Shown here in pieces: positions 30,323-41,092 of a stretch of 64,000 nucleotides of DNA (position 1 is the first letter of the stretch; every line of letters starts with the position of its first letter). Made by a program: the position numbers and the translations under genes. The notes under the pieces were generated by a model. That model saw only the letters and a list, made by a program, of their open reading frames with translations, searched no databases and was not told the DNA's origin. The DNA is from Acinetobacter tandoii DSM 14970 = CIP 107469 (GTDB lineage: Bacteria > Pseudomonadota > Gammaproteobacteria > Pseudomonadales > Moraxellaceae): contig NZ_KE007361.1 in NCBI RefSeq assembly GCF_000400735.1, forward strand, positions 43,256 to 107,255. Direction: 5' to 3'.

Positions 30323-30828
30323 ACATACTTCTCCAATAACTGTTTCACTGAAGTCACTTCAACTAGACCGTGTGTGTCTTCATCAATCATCAGTGTTGGA
30401 CCCTTGTCACAGTTGCCTAGGCAACAAATTGGTAACAAAGTAAAACGACCGTCTGCAGTCGTTTGACCAAACTGAATACCCAACTCACGCTGGAATGCCT
30501 CAGCCAATGTTTCCGCGCCCATCAAGAAGCAAGCAATCGAGTCACAAAGCAAAATTACGTGACGACCTACTGGTTGACGGTAAATACGGTTATAGAATGT
30601 TGCAACACCTTCAAGATCTGCAACGCTCATGCTAAGCATTTGAGCAATCGCATTCATTTGCGCATCATCTACCCAACCATTACGGCGTTGTACACACTTC
30701 AGCGCGTCAAGGCAGGCTGCACGTGGGTACGGATAGTGATCAATGTGATGTTCGATATCGTGAATTTCTTCCGCAGTCAAAATTCCTTCAACGTTCACAC
30801 GTGGCTTTTTATCAGTCAAAATCATCAT
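30319..30828 (-). CDS. nuoE: NADH-quinone oxidoreductase subunit E
   Basis: A 169-residue thioredoxin-like [2Fe-2S] subunit (N1a). Ligands are in CDSIAC and [10 protein letters not shown]. It lies 13 bp after nuoCD and is coupled to nuoF. Confidence 0.96.
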   Translation of the reverse strand: MMILTDKKPRVNVEGILTAEEIHDIEHHIDHYPYPRAACLDALKCVQRRNGWVDDAQMNAIAQMLSMSVADLEGVATFYNRIYRQPVGRHVILLCDSIACFLMGAETLAEAFQRELGIQFGQTTADGRFTLLPICCLGNCDKGPTLMIDEDTHGLVEVTSVKQLLEKYV

Positions 30829-30841
30829 AATGCGTTACCCC

Positions 30842-32629
30842 TTAGCGATCCACGTCAGCCATTACGACGTCAATTGTCGCCAAATAAATGATCAAGTCAG
30901 ATACCAGACTGCCGTTAATCACTGAAGGCATTTGCTGTAAATGGGTGAAAGTTGGTGTACGAATACGGGTACGGTAACTCATAGTCGACTTGTCAGAAGT
31001 CAAGTAGTAGTTACTTGCACCTTTCACCACTTCAGCCATCACAGAGGCTTCACCAGCAGGCATTACAGGACCCCAAGATACGCTTAAGAAGTGCGTAATC
31101 AAGGTTTCAATATCTTGTAAAGTCTTGTCTTTTGGTGGTGGAACAGCCAATGGGTGATCCGCTTTGTATGGACCAGATGGCATGTTATCCAAGCACTGTT
31201 TGATGATTTTCAACGACTGTTCGATTTCACGGTAGTGAACGATAACACGCGCATAAGCATCGCCTTCGTACTCTACTGGCACTTCGAAGTCATAGTTTTC
31301 ATAACCACTGTATGGGCGGTATTTACGAACGTCAAAGTCGATACCTGTTGCACGAAGACCTGTACCTGTTACACCCCAAGCTAATGCAGATTTTGCATCG
31401 TATTGCGCAACATTACGGGTACGACCTTCAAATACAGAGTTTTTAAGCGCTGCTGTATGGTATTCCTTCAAACGTTTAGGCATCCATTCAAGGATTTCAC
31501 GAATCAAGTGCTGCCAGTTGTTTGGAAGATCATGTGCCGTACCACCGATACGGAACCATGCTGGGTGCATACGGTAACCTGTAATCGCTTCAATTGCGTC
31601 ATAGATTTTTTGACGGTCAGCGAACATATAGAATACAGGGGTCATACCACCCGCATCCTGAATTGCAGTACCAATATATAACAAGTGGTTATTGATACGG
31701 AACAACTCAGACATCATGACACGGATACATTGCGCACGATCAGGCACTTGAATGCCCGCAAGCTGCTCAACACCCATCACGTATGGCATGTTTTGCGCAC
31801 AACCACCTAAGTAGTCAACACGGTCTGTATACGGAATGAATGAATGCCAAGTTTGACGTTCAGCCATCTTTTCCACACCACGGTGGTGATAACCGATATC
31901 AGGCACACAGTCTTTCACTTCTTCACCATCTAACTGCAAGATCACACGGAATGCACCGTGCGCAGATGGATGGTTAGGACCTAAGTTCAGGAACATGAAG
32001 TCTTCGTCAGCATTTCCGCGTTTTAGACCCCAATCTTCAGGGACAAAACGCAAGTGCTCTTGCTCGAAGTCTTGTTTCGCTTGGTTCTGCATGTACGGTG
32101 TATATTCCGTAGCACGTGCAGAGTATTCCTTGCGTAGCGGATGACCTTCCCAATAGGTTGGCAACAAAATACGACGGAGCATTGGGTGCCCTTCGAAATT
32201 AATGCCGAACATATCGTAAGCTTCACGCTCGTACCAGTTTGCATTTGGCCAGATATTAGTTGCAGTTGGAATATTGAGATCACTCTCATTCAATGCAACT
32301 TTAATACGAATATCCGTATTGCGCTCTAATGACAATAAGTGATAGAACACTGTAAAGTCAGACGCAGGCAAACCGTCACGGTGAGTACGTAAACGCTCAT
32401 CTACCGCAGACAAGTCAAACAGCATCACGTAAGGACGTGACACTGTACGCAAGAACATTAAAACTTCTTGTACGCGTGCGCGCTCAACCCAGACCGTTGG
32501 AAAATCTTCACGAGTCGTTTGCACATAGAAGTTCTCACCAAATTTGGTTTTAAGTTCTTCTATGATTGCAAATGCTGGGCGTGAATCAACTGCTGTTGAT
32601 TCTGGCATAGCAATGTCAGTTTCAGCCAT
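30842..32629 (-). CDS. nuoCD: fused NADH-quinone oxidoreductase subunit C/D
   Basis: A 595-residue fusion of the 30-kDa NuoC domain (residues about 1-195, ending near HPLRKEYSA) and the 49-kDa hydrogenase-like NuoD domain (about 205-595, with [18 protein letters not shown] and [14 protein letters not shown]). This fusion is usual in gammaproteobacteria. The D part lines the quinone site. Confidence 0.97.
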   Translation of the reverse strand: MAETDIAMPESTAVDSRPAFAIIEELKTKFGENFYVQTTREDFPTVWVERARVQEVLMFLRTVSRPYVMLFDLSAVDERLRTHRDGLPASDFTVFYHLLSLERNTDIRIKVALNESDLNIPTATNIWPNANWYEREAYDMFGINFEGHPMLRRILLPTYWEGHPLRKEYSARATEYTPYMQNQAKQDFEQEHLRFVPEDWGLKRGNADEDFMFLNLGPNHPSAHGAFRVILQLDGEEVKDCVPDIGYHHRGVEKMAERQTWHSFIPYTDRVDYLGGCAQNMPYVMGVEQLAGIQVPDRAQCIRVMMSELFRINNHLLYIGTAIQDAGGMTPVFYMFADRQKIYDAIEAITGYRMHPAWFRIGGTAHDLPNNWQHLIREILEWMPKRLKEYHTAALKNSVFEGRTRNVAQYDAKSALAWGVTGTGLRATGIDFDVRKYRPYSGYENYDFEVPVEYEGDAYARVIVHYREIEQSLKIIKQCLDNMPSGPYKADHPLAVPPPKDKTLQDIETLITHFLSVSWGPVMPAGEASVMAEVVKGASNYYLTSDKSTMSYRTRIRTPTFTHLQQMPSVINGSLVSDLIIYLATIDVVMADVDR

Positions 32630-32716
32630 TGGCTTGGCTTCCTATTTAATACAAATTCAGTCAACCTTAACGACAATTACACCCATCTCGGGTGCATCAA
32701 ACATTCATCGTTAAAA

Positions 32717-33394
32717 TTATTTAATTTCATCCATAGAGCGTAAGTTTTTCACCGCAATACGCTGTGCATTCTTACGATCGCGCTCTGGCATCATCTTTGG
32801 CTTATATACTGGCTGAAGATCATCACCAATCACGGCAGATAGCGGACGACGCTCTAATTGAATTTGGTCCTGTAACAACATTAATGCTTGGATTAATGCT
32901 TCTGGACGTGGCGGACAACCTGGGATGTACACATCGACAGGAATGATTTTATCGACACCTTGCACTACAGAGTAGATGTCATACATACCACCTGAGTTTG
33001 CACAAGCACCCATTGAAATTACCCATTTAGGCTCTAACATTTGCTCGTACAAACGCTGAATAACAGGCGCCATCTTAACAAAGCATGTACCTGCCACAAT
33101 CATCAAATCTGCCTGACGTGGTGAAGCACGAATTACCTCAGCACCAAAACGTGATAAGTCATGCACACCAGTTAAGGTCGTTGCATACTCTACGTAACAG
33201 CAAGATGTACCAAAGTTAAACGGCCAAACTGAGTTCTTACGTCCCCAGTTTACTGCTGTGTGTAACACGTCTTCTAAACGAGTCATGAACACATTCTTAT
33301 TCACTTCTTCTTCAAGCGGATCGGTAACGATCTGACGCTCCTGAAGTGGATATTGATCAGCATTCGGATTCGCACGGGTTAAGGTATATTTCAT
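32717..33394 (-). CDS. nuoB: NADH-quinone oxidoreductase subunit B
   Basis: A 225-residue subunit holding the terminal N2 [4Fe-4S] cluster: the adjacent cysteines in GTSCCYVE, then GTCFVKMAP and [10 protein letters not shown]. It is separated from nuoCD by 87 bp, the only sizeable gap in the operon, and lies 6 bp after nuoA. Confidence 0.97.
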   Translation of the reverse strand: MKYTLTRANPNADQYPLQERQIVTDPLEEEVNKNVFMTRLEDVLHTAVNWGRKNSVWPFNFGTSCCYVEYATTLTGVHDLSRFGAEVIRASPRQADLMIVAGTCFVKMAPVIQRLYEQMLEPKWVISMGACANSGGMYDIYSVVQGVDKIIPVDVYIPGCPPRPEALIQALMLLQDQIQLERRPLSAVIGDDLQPVYKPKMMPERDRKNAQRIAVKNLRSMDEIK

Positions 33395-33400
33395 CCCGAG

Positions 33401-33949
33401 TTACTCCTTATCAGATGAGACAGTCGGTGATTTTGCTTTCACGCGACCAGATGATTGAGCTGGGATATGACCCGTAGGGTCTGTTACCAATTCTTCAATA
33501 GAGTTAAAACGTGTAATGTCAGCAATATTCATATTTGGAGAGCCAACTTTAATCACTTTACCAGCAGCTTTACGACGGTCTGTAGGTGCCCAATTCAACG
33601 CACCCACTGAAACTGCATAAACCAATGCAATCAATAAATCGACCACAAAAATTACAACAGTTGTAAAACCAAACCAGCCCACTTCACGTACAGAAGTAGA
33701 CCATGCGTAAAGATAAAGCGCTTCTAAGTCAAAAACCACGAAGAAAATAGCAACCAAATAGAACTTTGCAGACAAGCGAATACGTGCACCACCTGCACCC
33801 ACTACGCCTGACTCAAACTGCTCTTGTTTAGCACGGCCCCATGACTTACCCCCAAGGAGTAATGGAACTGTGAGCATAAAAGCACAAAGAAATGTAACGC
33901 CGATCACGAAGGCAATAATTGCCCATTCGTATGGAGTAATGGCACTCAT
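33401..33949 (-). CDS. nuoA: NADH-quinone oxidoreductase subunit A
   Basis: A three-helix subunit beside the quinone cavity, first gene of the operon. GAGGARIRLSAKFYLVAIFFVVFDLEA (given as family core, here spanning the conserved acidic helix) is unmistakable. ATG at 33949 (MSAITPYEWA) is chosen, with GGAG upstream; the frame is open further to 34021. The resulting 182 residues exceed E. coli NuoA because of a polar C-terminal tail of about 55 residues. Confidence 0.93.
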   Translation of the reverse strand: MSAITPYEWAIIAFVIGVTFLCAFMLTVPLLLGGKSWGRAKQEQFESGVVGAGGARIRLSAKFYLVAIFFVVFDLEALYLYAWSTSVREVGWFGFTTVVIFVVDLLIALVYAVSVGALNWAPTDRRKAAGKVIKVGSPNMNIADITRFNSIEELVTDPTGHIPAQSSGRVKAKSPTVSSDKE

Positions 33950-34021
33950 GCGGGGATAACTCCTGGCAGGCCTATTTATTAACAAAGAATGTATGTATTG
34001 GCCTTCAAATACACCAAACAC

Positions 34022-34425
34022 AAAATTAATCCCGCCAATTGTACCTGATTTATGATTTCACTTGCTAGTTTATAGGTCTTAGTCTTTTGGATGATTTTTT
34101 GAGCTTTTTTCTATATTTCTACGCATAAAACACTGAAACCCACCCCACTATCGCTTTATTGAATAAAAAAATAAAATTCCATCATTTTTTTCAACATGGC
34201 TTTCATTTAATGTGGATTTCTGTGCAAAGCTGAATTGCTGAAATCCTTTATTTGTCGAGCCAGACAGCAAATTTTGACAATACTGGTAATTCAGAAATAA
34301 TCCAATATCACACTCTAGGTGTTTTATAAATTTGGAGTAAAAACTACCAAGATGACGGAACCACTTTTAAACAAATTCTTTTTTTATTTACAACACTGCT
34401 ACACGACTAAAATTACGCAAAGATC
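34022..34425. other. intergenic region upstream of nuo
   Basis: About 450 bp between the nuo start and the divergent 118-aa gene, low in GC and without a supported gene. It should hold both divergent promoters. A TACAAT on the minus strand (34038-34043) is a candidate -10 for nuo, but no convincing -35 is seen. Confidence 0.4.
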
Positions 34426-34479
34426 ATGATTATGGTATTCCTATATCATCATGTAAAACAAATAATAAGGAGCAACCAT

Positions 34480-34836
34480 ATGAATTTAGAATTCACTCAT
34501 AAACCAAATTATTACTTGTTTGCACAACTGCTCATTCGTCATATTGAAAACTATATTACAAAGCATCCTGATGCAAACAATGCGATATTTGATCTACGTG
34601 ACGTCTATGAGTTATTCCGTCAGGATCGCGCTTCAACTACGACCAATTTAGACGGAATATTCAACATAGTAGATGACTATAAAGTGGAAACATTAAACGG
34701 AGACCAAAAATTAATTACAGGTCACTCTATTGATACAGTAAACAATTCGTTATTAATCGATTTCAATCAAGAAGCATTAGAAAGTCTCAAGAGCGGCAAA
34801 CAAATTATTGAACCAGACGCCAGCATTTTGGACTAA
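34480..34836 (+). CDS. hypothetical protein (118 aa)
   Basis: A soluble, acidic protein starting MNLEFTHKPNYYLFAQLLIR. The ATG at 34480 has a perfect AAGGAG Shine-Dalgarno 7 bases upstream, preferred over an earlier ATG at 34426. The predicted fold is alpha/beta with an N-terminal helix; no domain recognised. Monocistronic, ending in a shared terminator with bfmS. Confidence 0.7.
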   Translation: MNLEFTHKPNYYLFAQLLIRHIENYITKHPDANNAIFDLRDVYELFRQDRASTTTNLDGIFNIVDDYKVETLNGDQKLITGHSIDTVNNSLLIDFNQEALESLKSGKQIIEPDASILD

Positions 34837-34860
34837 AACTCTATAAATACAAGTAGATAA

Positions 34861-34900
34861 AAGCCCAGTTAAACCTCTTTAAGAGCAATACTGGGCTTAT
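34861..34900. terminator. bidirectional terminator between the 118-aa gene and bfmS
   Basis: AAGCCCAGT and ACTGGGCTT arms enclose about 20 bases; it lies between convergent genes. Loop larger than usual. Confidence 0.65.
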
Positions 34901-34921
34901 CAATAATTTAAAAATAAGAAC

Positions 34922-36580
34922 TTAATTATCCAAACTTTCTTTGGACCCTAATTTCTTTTTATTCGTCTTCGCGAAACGCTTTGCAGGCCAACTCATGGTG
35001 AATCTAGCACCTTTTAAAGTTGGGCTCGCATCAACTTCTATACGTCCACCAAACCAATAAGCAATACGACTCACAATAGAAAGCCCCAAACCGTAACCAC
35101 CTGAGGCACGGGTACGACTATCATCCAAACGAGCAAAAGCCTCAAAAATGCGTTTACGGTCATCTTCAGCAATACCAGGACCATCATCTTCAACGCAAAC
35201 ATAAGCCATGCCCGCATCGGTTATGCCACCACTGATCACAACCTTATGATCACAGTAACGTACTGCATTTCCCACCAAATTTTGCACCACACGATGTAGG
35301 TAACGGCGCTCTGCATCTGCAACAACAGTTGGTAAGGGAGCTTCTACAATAATTTCTTTTTGTGTTTTCAATGCTTCCGTTTCTGTAGCAACTTGCTCAA
35401 GCACTTCAGCCAACACAATTTTTTCAAAATCAAGCGAAGGTGTGCCCTGCTCCAACTTGGCATAAGTCATGATTTCATCAATTAAAGTATTTAGTGCCTC
35501 AATATCTTTATCAATCATGTCGACTTGCTGTATGCGATACTCATAATCATCTTCCTCAGCCAGCATTTCCATACCGAATCGAATACGTGCCACAGGCGTT
35601 CTGAGCTCATGCGAAACTGCACGCATTAATTCTCGCTGTGCTTCAATCAAACGCTGAATATGGTCTGACATACTGTTATAGCTTGATGCCAAGCTTGCCA
35701 TTTCGTCAGTACCATCAATCGGTAAGCGCAGACTCAAATCGCCAGATTTCATGCGATTTAATGCATAGTTCACTTCGCGAATCTTACGCTGCATAGGCAA
35801 TATCAGACCATAAACGCCCAAGCTCAAGACAAATAAACTGAGTAAAGTAATGCCCGCAGCCAATTGGAATGGCATCCAGTTAAACAAAGGCACTGGTCCA
35901 AGCACCAAAACCTCAGATGGCGTACTTGGAATAGGAGAAACAATCGAAATAGTTGTGCCGCGTACTGTGGCACTATCACGATATAAGATAATGCTATGAT
36001 CTAAGCGTAAACGCCCAATTTGCTCTGAATCTAAAGGAAGATTTTGTACTTTCTCAATTTCAATTGGATAGGAAAAATGCTTCTGAATTTTCTCCAGATA
36101 TTCTTTTTCCTGTCCTGGGTAGTACACCAGATAATCCAGAATAAAAATAGGCAGCGCTTTCATTTGACGCTCACCAATTTTATCTACCTTTACATATAGA
36201 TAGTGATCGGTATCATTTTTTAAGCCGATAATAATATAAGCAATTGAGTTTTGCGCATCATAACGCACAGCAGCCTTTTGCTGACTAATACGTTTTTGTT
36301 CAGCTCGCGAAAGGTCAACCTTGTTAGCATCGACATAATAAATCGGCAACTCTAACAAGTCTGAAGCATCAGAAATCCAGTCTACCTTTTGTTGGACTGT
36401 CTGCTGACGCGCAATCCCCTCACTGATAATAAATGAAATACCATCAGTTAAAGACTCACGATATTCTTGCGCACGCTGGTAATTAATAATTTGCACCAGC
36501 AAATAAGCAAACAGCGCCACGATTGCAACCAGCACAACCAGACCTGCATAGATGCGCAAGAATATACTGTGTTTAAACAC
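34922..36580 (-). CDS. bfmS: sensor histidine kinase BfmS
   Basis: A 552-residue membrane kinase partnered with BfmR. It has an N-terminal helix (about 8-30), a periplasmic domain (about 31-225) and a second helix (about 237-258). Then come HAMP (about 260-310), the H-box RAVSHELRTPVARIRF with the phosphorylated His, N-box NLVGNAVRYC, G boxes DDGPGIAEDD and GGYGLGLSIV. In A. baumannii BfmRS controls biofilm, pili, envelope and stress resistance. It lies 34 bp after bfmR, so one operon. Confidence 0.95.
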   Translation of the reverse strand: MFKHSIFLRIYAGLVVLVAIVALFAYLLVQIINYQRAQEYRESLTDGISFIISEGIARQQTVQQKVDWISDASDLLELPIYYVDANKVDLSRAEQKRISQQKAAVRYDAQNSIAYIIIGLKNDTDHYLYVKVDKIGERQMKALPIFILDYLVYYPGQEKEYLEKIQKHFSYPIEIEKVQNLPLDSEQIGRLRLDHSIILYRDSATVRGTTISIVSPIPSTPSEVLVLGPVPLFNWMPFQLAAGITLLSLFVLSLGVYGLILPMQRKIREVNYALNRMKSGDLSLRLPIDGTDEMASLASSYNSMSDHIQRLIEAQRELMRAVSHELRTPVARIRFGMEMLAEEDDYEYRIQQVDMIDKDIEALNTLIDEIMTYAKLEQGTPSLDFEKIVLAEVLEQVATETEALKTQKEIIVEAPLPTVVADAERRYLHRVVQNLVGNAVRYCDHKVVISGGITDAGMAYVCVEDDGPGIAEDDRKRIFEAFARLDDSRTRASGGYGLGLSIVSRIAYWFGGRIEVDASPTLKGARFTMSWPAKRFAKTNKKKLGSKESLDN

Positions 36581-36614
36581 GAAAATGTCCTGTGTGAATC
36601 AAGAGTGATGTAAA

Positions 36615-37331
36615 TTACATTCCGTTGGTTTCTTTAACAAAAAGATAGCCTTTACTACGCACAGTCTTAATTCGTTTCGGATTTTCTGGATCATCGCCAA
36701 TTTTTGGACGAATACGCGAAATACGAACATCAATTGAACGGTCTTGACCATCGTATTCAATACCACGTAGACGTTCAAAAATGTCTTCACGCGATAAAAT
36801 ACGTCCTGCATTTGAAGCCAACAACCAAAGCAAGTCATACTCAGCGCTGGTAAAATCAACCAATTCACCATTTAACGTGACTGAACGACCACCGTTATCA
36901 ATCACCAAATCGTCAAATTCGATGCGTTGTGCCACTTCATCTTCTGGAGCTTTATCGGTACGACGTAATAACGCACGGATACGCGCAAGTAAAACACGCG
37001 GCTGAACTGGTTTAGCCACGTAGTCATCTGCACCCATTTCCAAGCCAAGCACCTGATCCATATCTTCAGTACGAGCGGTAAGCATTAAAATTGGTTGATG
37101 ATAATGTGGACGCACTTCACGACAAATGGTTAAACCATCTGCACCAGGTAACATTACATCGAGCACCACTAAATCTGGTTGCTCAGCAATAATACGACGA
37201 ATGGCACGGTTGCCATCTGGTTCTACCCCAACTTCCAATCCATTACGAATTAAATACTCTTGGGTTAAACGTGCAAGACGCTCATCATCTTCTACAATTA
37301 AAATTTTCGGTAACTTTTCTTCTTGGCTCAT
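36615..37331 (-). CDS. bfmR: response regulator BfmR
   Basis: A 238-residue OmpR-family regulator. The receiver domain (about 8-122) has phospho-acceptor Asp58 in LVVLDVMLPG, acidic pocket EDD (14-16) and Lys in AKP. The C-terminal winged helix (about 135-235) ends KTVRSKGYLF. ATG at 37331 (MSQEEKLPK) is chosen with GAAGGGG 6 bases upstream; an upstream TTG is in frame. Length and residues match characterised BfmR. Confidence 0.96.
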   Translation of the reverse strand: MSQEEKLPKILIVEDDERLARLTQEYLIRNGLEVGVEPDGNRAIRRIIAEQPDLVVLDVMLPGADGLTICREVRPHYHQPILMLTARTEDMDQVLGLEMGADDYVAKPVQPRVLLARIRALLRRTDKAPEDEVAQRIEFDDLVIDNGGRSVTLNGELVDFTSAEYDLLWLLASNAGRILSREDIFERLRGIEYDGQDRSIDVRISRIRPKIGDDPENPKRIKTVRSKGYLFVKETNGM

Positions 37332-37616
37332 AAACTGCCCCTTCAATAGGATGAAGCGTATCTTTTAAAAATCCGACAGATACGACGTAATATAATTTTG
37401 CAATATACACACGTTTACATTGTAAACAAGATGCTATTCACCAAACTGATACATCTAAGTAGCTTTTTGTAATATTTTTTAATCGTTGAATTAATTGGCT
37501 TTTTCAGTTTGTCATTTTTTGAACTCAATTACACACATCTCATTACAAAATGAATAATTATTAATCAAATCAGGCAATTGATCATAAACTGTCTGATCAG
37601 TTTTATTCTTTTTTAC

Positions 37617-37625
37617 TTATCCACA
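37617..37625 (+). promoter_or_regulatory. DnaA box upstream of nrdA
   Basis: Exact TTATCCACA match to the DnaA consensus, about 290 bp before the nrdA start. DnaA is a known regulator of nrdAB in E. coli; whether this single box is used is inference. Confidence 0.5.
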
Positions 37626-37784
37626 AGGTTATCTATAAGCAGATAAATAGAGCTTTGCTATGCTATGCCCTTGTCTAATAAGGCTTAAACCATAAGCATA
37701 AAAATAGGGAAATTTGAGCTAATTTTTTTTGACAGGAATCAGAAAAATTTTTAGCAAAATGTCAATATTGATCTACCCTCAATT

Positions 37785-37832
37785 TTCCCGTATCTTGTGT
37801 TCAATTCAATTTTAAACCACTAAGTCTTGTGT
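37785..37832 (+). promoter_or_regulatory. nrdA: candidate NrdR box pair upstream of nrdA
   Basis: Two copies of TCTTGTGT end at 37800 and 37832, exactly 32 bp apart. The 16-bp windows 37785-37800 and 37817-37832 match most of the NrdR box consensus, the second better (about 12 of 16). Paired NrdR boxes about three helical turns apart are the usual arrangement. NrdR would repress nrdA here when dATP is high. Confidence 0.5.
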
Positions 37833-37918
37833 TTATTCCTCAAACACTGTGGCACACTTTTTGCCCAGTTCAAATGGTCCATAAACATAACAATAGATGA
37901 CAATGGAGCTATGCTGAC

Positions 37919-40738
37919 ATGAGCGTAATCACATCCACCCCTGGGCAACTTCAGGTGATTAAACGAACTGGTGATGTTGCTGCTTTTGATGCCGAAAAAA
38001 TTTCTGTCGCAATTGGTAAAGCCTTTTTAGCGGTAGAAGGACAACAAAGTGCCGACTCTAGCCGTATTCATGACCGCATTTCACAACTTACTGAAATGGT
38101 GATGAATACCTTTAACCGTCGTTTACCTTCTGGCGGTACAATTCATATTGAAGAAATCCAAGACCAAGTGGAATTGGCACTCATGCGTACTGGCGAACAG
38201 AAAGTTGCGCGTGCCTATGTGATTTATCGTGAACAACGTGCATCTGCTCGTCAGCAAACAGGTGCTCATCATCATCCGACCTTGCAAATCACTGCACAAG
38301 ACGGCCAACTTAAGCCATTAGACTTGAGCGCGCTCCAAGCTAAAGTCAACAAAGCAGCTGAAGGTTTAGAAGGTATTGATGCGCAAGCCATTATCGATGA
38401 AACCATTAAAAACCTTTATAACGGTGTAAAAGAATCAGACATCTCGACTACGATGATGATGGCAACGCGTACCCGTATTGAGCAAGAACCAAACTACACT
38501 TACGTAACGGCTCGCCTACTTCGTGATGAGTTAGTTGCAACAGGTTTAACCTTCCTTGGCTTGTCTGAAGATACCGTTGAAGGTGATGCTCTAGAAACTT
38601 TCCTTAAAAAAGGTATTGAGCTAGACCTACTTTCACCAGAACTACTTAACTTTGACCTTGCAAAATTGGCTGCTGCGATTCAACCTGAACGCTCAAACCA
38701 ATTTACATACTTAGGTCTACAAACTTTATTTGACCGTTATTTCATCCATTCAGATGGCGTACGTTTCGAATTACCACAATTATTCTTCATGCGTGTTTCG
38801 ATGGGTCTTGCCCTTAACGAAGAAAACCGTGAAGAACGTGCAATCGAGTTCTACAACTTATTGTCAAGCTTCGATTACATGGCATCTACCCCGACGTTAT
38901 TTAACTCAGGTACGTTACGTCCGCAGTTATCAAGCTGCTACTTAACCACGATTGATGATGACCTGTATGACATTTATGGCGCGATGCGCGATAACGCAAT
39001 GTTGTCTAAATGGGCTGGCGGTTTAGGTAACGACTGGACACCTGTTCGTGCTTTGAACTCATATATCAAAGGTACAAATGGTAAGTCACAAGGTGTCGTT
39101 CCATTCCTTAAAGTAGCAAACGATACCGCTGTTGCAGTTAACCAAGGTGGTAAGCGTAAAGGTGCCGTGTGTGCCTACCTAGAAACTTGGCACTTGGACA
39201 TCGAAGAATTCCTAGAGCTACGTAAAAACACAGGCGATGACCGTCGTCGTACCCATGACATGAACACAGCAAACTGGGTTCCTGACTTGTTTATGCAACG
39301 TGTGTTTGAAGATGCTGAATGGACACTGTTCACGCCGTCTGAAACCCCAGACCTACATGACTTAATGGGTGCGGAATTCGCTGAGCGTTACGCACACTAT
39401 GAAGCAATTGCAAAAGAAACAAATATGTTGCACAAGAAAATCCGTGCAAAAGATTTGTGGCGCAAAATGCTGTCGATGTTGTTTGAAACAGGTCACCCGT
39501 GGATCACATTCAAAGACGTATGTAACTTACGTTCACCACAACAACATGTGGGTGTAGTTCACTCTTCTAACTTGTGTACAGAAATTACCTTAAACACAAG
39601 CAAAGATGAAATTGCAGTATGTAACTTAGGTTCAATTAACCTTGTACAACACGTTCAAGGTGGTGTGTTAGATCGTGAAAAGCTAGCTCGTACCGTGAAA
39701 ACTGCGGTTCGTATGCTCGATAACGTGATCGACATTAACTACTACGCGGTTCCACAAGCGAAAAACTCGAACTTGAAACACCGCCCTGTCGGTATGGGTA
39801 TCATGGGCTTCCAAGATGCACTATACGAAATGCAACTGGCTTATGGTTCTGATGCAGCAGTAGAGTTTGCTGATGAGTCGATGGAAGTCATTAGCTACTA
39901 TGCGATTCAAACATCAAGCGACCTTGCACTTGAACGCGGCACTTACGAAACATTTAAAGGTTCATTATGGGATCAAGGTATCTTACCAATTGACTCACTT
40001 GACCTCGTTGCAAAATCACGCCCTGAGCGCATGTTTGAAGTTGATCGCACACAGCGTTTGGACTGGGACACTTTACGTGCAAAAGTTCAAAAAGATGGTA
40101 TGCGTAACTCAAATGTAATGGCGATTGCCCCAACAGCAACCATCTCTAACATTTGTGGTGTATCACAATCGATTGAACCAACCTTCCAGAACTTGTATGT
40201 GAAATCTAACCTTTCAGGTGAATTCACTGTGATCAACCCATACCTAGTACGTGCGTTGAAAGACCGTGGTCTTTGGGACTCTGTAATGGTTAATGATCTG
40301 AAACACTTTGAAGGTTCAGTTCAGAAAATTTCTCGTATCCCAGAAGAGCTTAAAGCAATCTTCGCAACTGCATTTGAAGTTGAGCCACGTTGGATTGTAG
40401 ATGCTGCATCACGTCGTCAAAAATGGATCGATCAGGCACAGTCTCTAAACCTTTACATCTCTGGTGCGAATGGTAAGAAACTTGACATCACCTATAAGAT
40501 GGCATGGTTACGTGGTTTAAAAACGACTTATTACCTCCGTGCATTAGGTGCAACTTCGGCTGAGAAATCGACCATTAACACAGGTGCATTAAATGCGGTT
40601 AAAGCAACTACAGTCGCAGCGCCTGTTGCAGCAGTAGCGGAAGAAAAGCCAGTTGCAGAAGATGAAGGTTTTGAACAAGCGGCACCAGTGCCAATGGCAT
40701 GTTCAATTGACAATCCTGATTGTGAGGCTTGTCAGTAA
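37919..40738 (+). CDS. nrdA: class Ia ribonucleotide reductase, alpha subunit
   Basis: A 939-residue catalytic subunit reducing NDPs to dNDPs. E. coli NrdA is about 761; the extra length is an N-terminal region with an ATP-cone (residues about 10-105, VIKRTGDVAAFDAEKISVAI) and a second cone-like segment (about 120-215), as in Pseudomonas NrdA. Active-site segments SSCYLTTIDDD and SNLCTEITLN are present. The C-terminal CSIDNPDCEACQ holds the redox-active Cys pair. GGAG precedes the ATG by 10 bases. Confidence 0.96.
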   Translation: MSVITSTPGQLQVIKRTGDVAAFDAEKISVAIGKAFLAVEGQQSADSSRIHDRISQLTEMVMNTFNRRLPSGGTIHIEEIQDQVELALMRTGEQKVARAYVIYREQRASARQQTGAHHHPTLQITAQDGQLKPLDLSALQAKVNKAAEGLEGIDAQAIIDETIKNLYNGVKESDISTTMMMATRTRIEQEPNYTYVTARLLRDELVATGLTFLGLSEDTVEGDALETFLKKGIELDLLSPELLNFDLAKLAAAIQPERSNQFTYLGLQTLFDRYFIHSDGVRFELPQLFFMRVSMGLALNEENREERAIEFYNLLSSFDYMASTPTLFNSGTLRPQLSSCYLTTIDDDLYDIYGAMRDNAMLSKWAGGLGNDWTPVRALNSYIKGTNGKSQGVVPFLKVANDTAVAVNQGGKRKGAVCAYLETWHLDIEEFLELRKNTGDDRRRTHDMNTANWVPDLFMQRVFEDAEWTLFTPSETPDLHDLMGAEFAERYAHYEAIAKETNMLHKKIRAKDLWRKMLSMLFETGHPWITFKDVCNLRSPQQHVGVVHSSNLCTEITLNTSKDEIAVCNLGSINLVQHVQGGVLDREKLARTVKTAVRMLDNVIDINYYAVPQAKNSNLKHRPVGMGIMGFQDALYEMQLAYGSDAAVEFADESMEVISYYAIQTSSDLALERGTYETFKGSLWDQGILPIDSLDLVAKSRPERMFEVDRTQRLDWDTLRAKVQKDGMRNSNVMAIAPTATISNICGVSQSIEPTFQNLYVKSNLSGEFTVINPYLVRALKDRGLWDSVMVNDLKHFEGSVQKISRIPEELKAIFATAFEVEPRWIVDAASRRQKWIDQAQSLNLYISGANGKKLDITYKMAWLRGLKTTYYLRALGATSAEKSTINTGALNAVKATTVAAPVAAVAEEKPVAEDEGFEQAAPVPMACSIDNPDCEACQ

Positions 40739-40739
40739 T

Positions 40740-40836
40740 AACCTCCTCTAACCCCTCCTAAAAGGAGGGAATTACACCAAACTTATTGAGGTGTGAAAGT
40801 CCCTCTTTCTTAAAGAGGGATTTAGGGAGATTAAGA
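40740..40836. repeat. imperfect palindromic repeat element after nrdA
   Basis: A sequence of the type CCTCCTCTAACCCCTCCT paired with AGGGATTTAGGGAGATT in inverse orientation about 60 bases later, with inner hairpin CCCTCCT/AGGAGGG. The nested, GC-rich, imperfect symmetry directly after a stop codon resembles a dispersed palindromic intergenic repeat (REP/MITE-like). It may also end nrdA transcripts. Confidence 0.5.
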
Positions 40837-40929
40837 GTTTTGAAAGAAAAGAGTAGTGATTATATTAAATAGTCACCTCACTCAGATGCGAAGCAACTCC
40901 TACTGCAAAGCTGATGAGAAAAATTTAAA

Positions 40930-40967
40930 CAAAAAAAAAAGGGAATCCTCCTACAGATCCCCTTTCC
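40930..40967 (-). terminator. hairpin with A/T run in the nrdA-nrdB gap
   Basis: AAAGGGGATC and GATTCCCTTT arms (minus strand) followed by a long T-run. It reads as a terminator on the minus strand, although no minus-strand gene ends here; on the plus strand it lacks T's. Confidence 0.4.
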
Positions 40968-41092
40968 AGTCTAAGAAACAAGTTCTTCGACATATTGCTT
41001 CGCAAAAAGCAGGTGAATAATCGCCTGATCTCGCAATATCGTCAAGGACTTTTAAGTAACAACTGTCCAACATATATGCGAGGTAAAGCAAA

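Larger units (their letters stand above)
37382..37918. other. bfmR-nrdA divergent regulatory region
   Basis: About 540 bp without a supported gene. It contains a consensus DnaA box, a pair of NrdR-box-like sites and a TTGACA (37729-37734) that could be a -35 for nrdA, though the -10 at the right distance is weak. Confidence 0.5.

Noticed and set aside
40930..40967. Terminator of nrdA
   Set aside because: T-run lies on the wrong strand for nrdA; the palindromic element nearer the stop is the better candidate.
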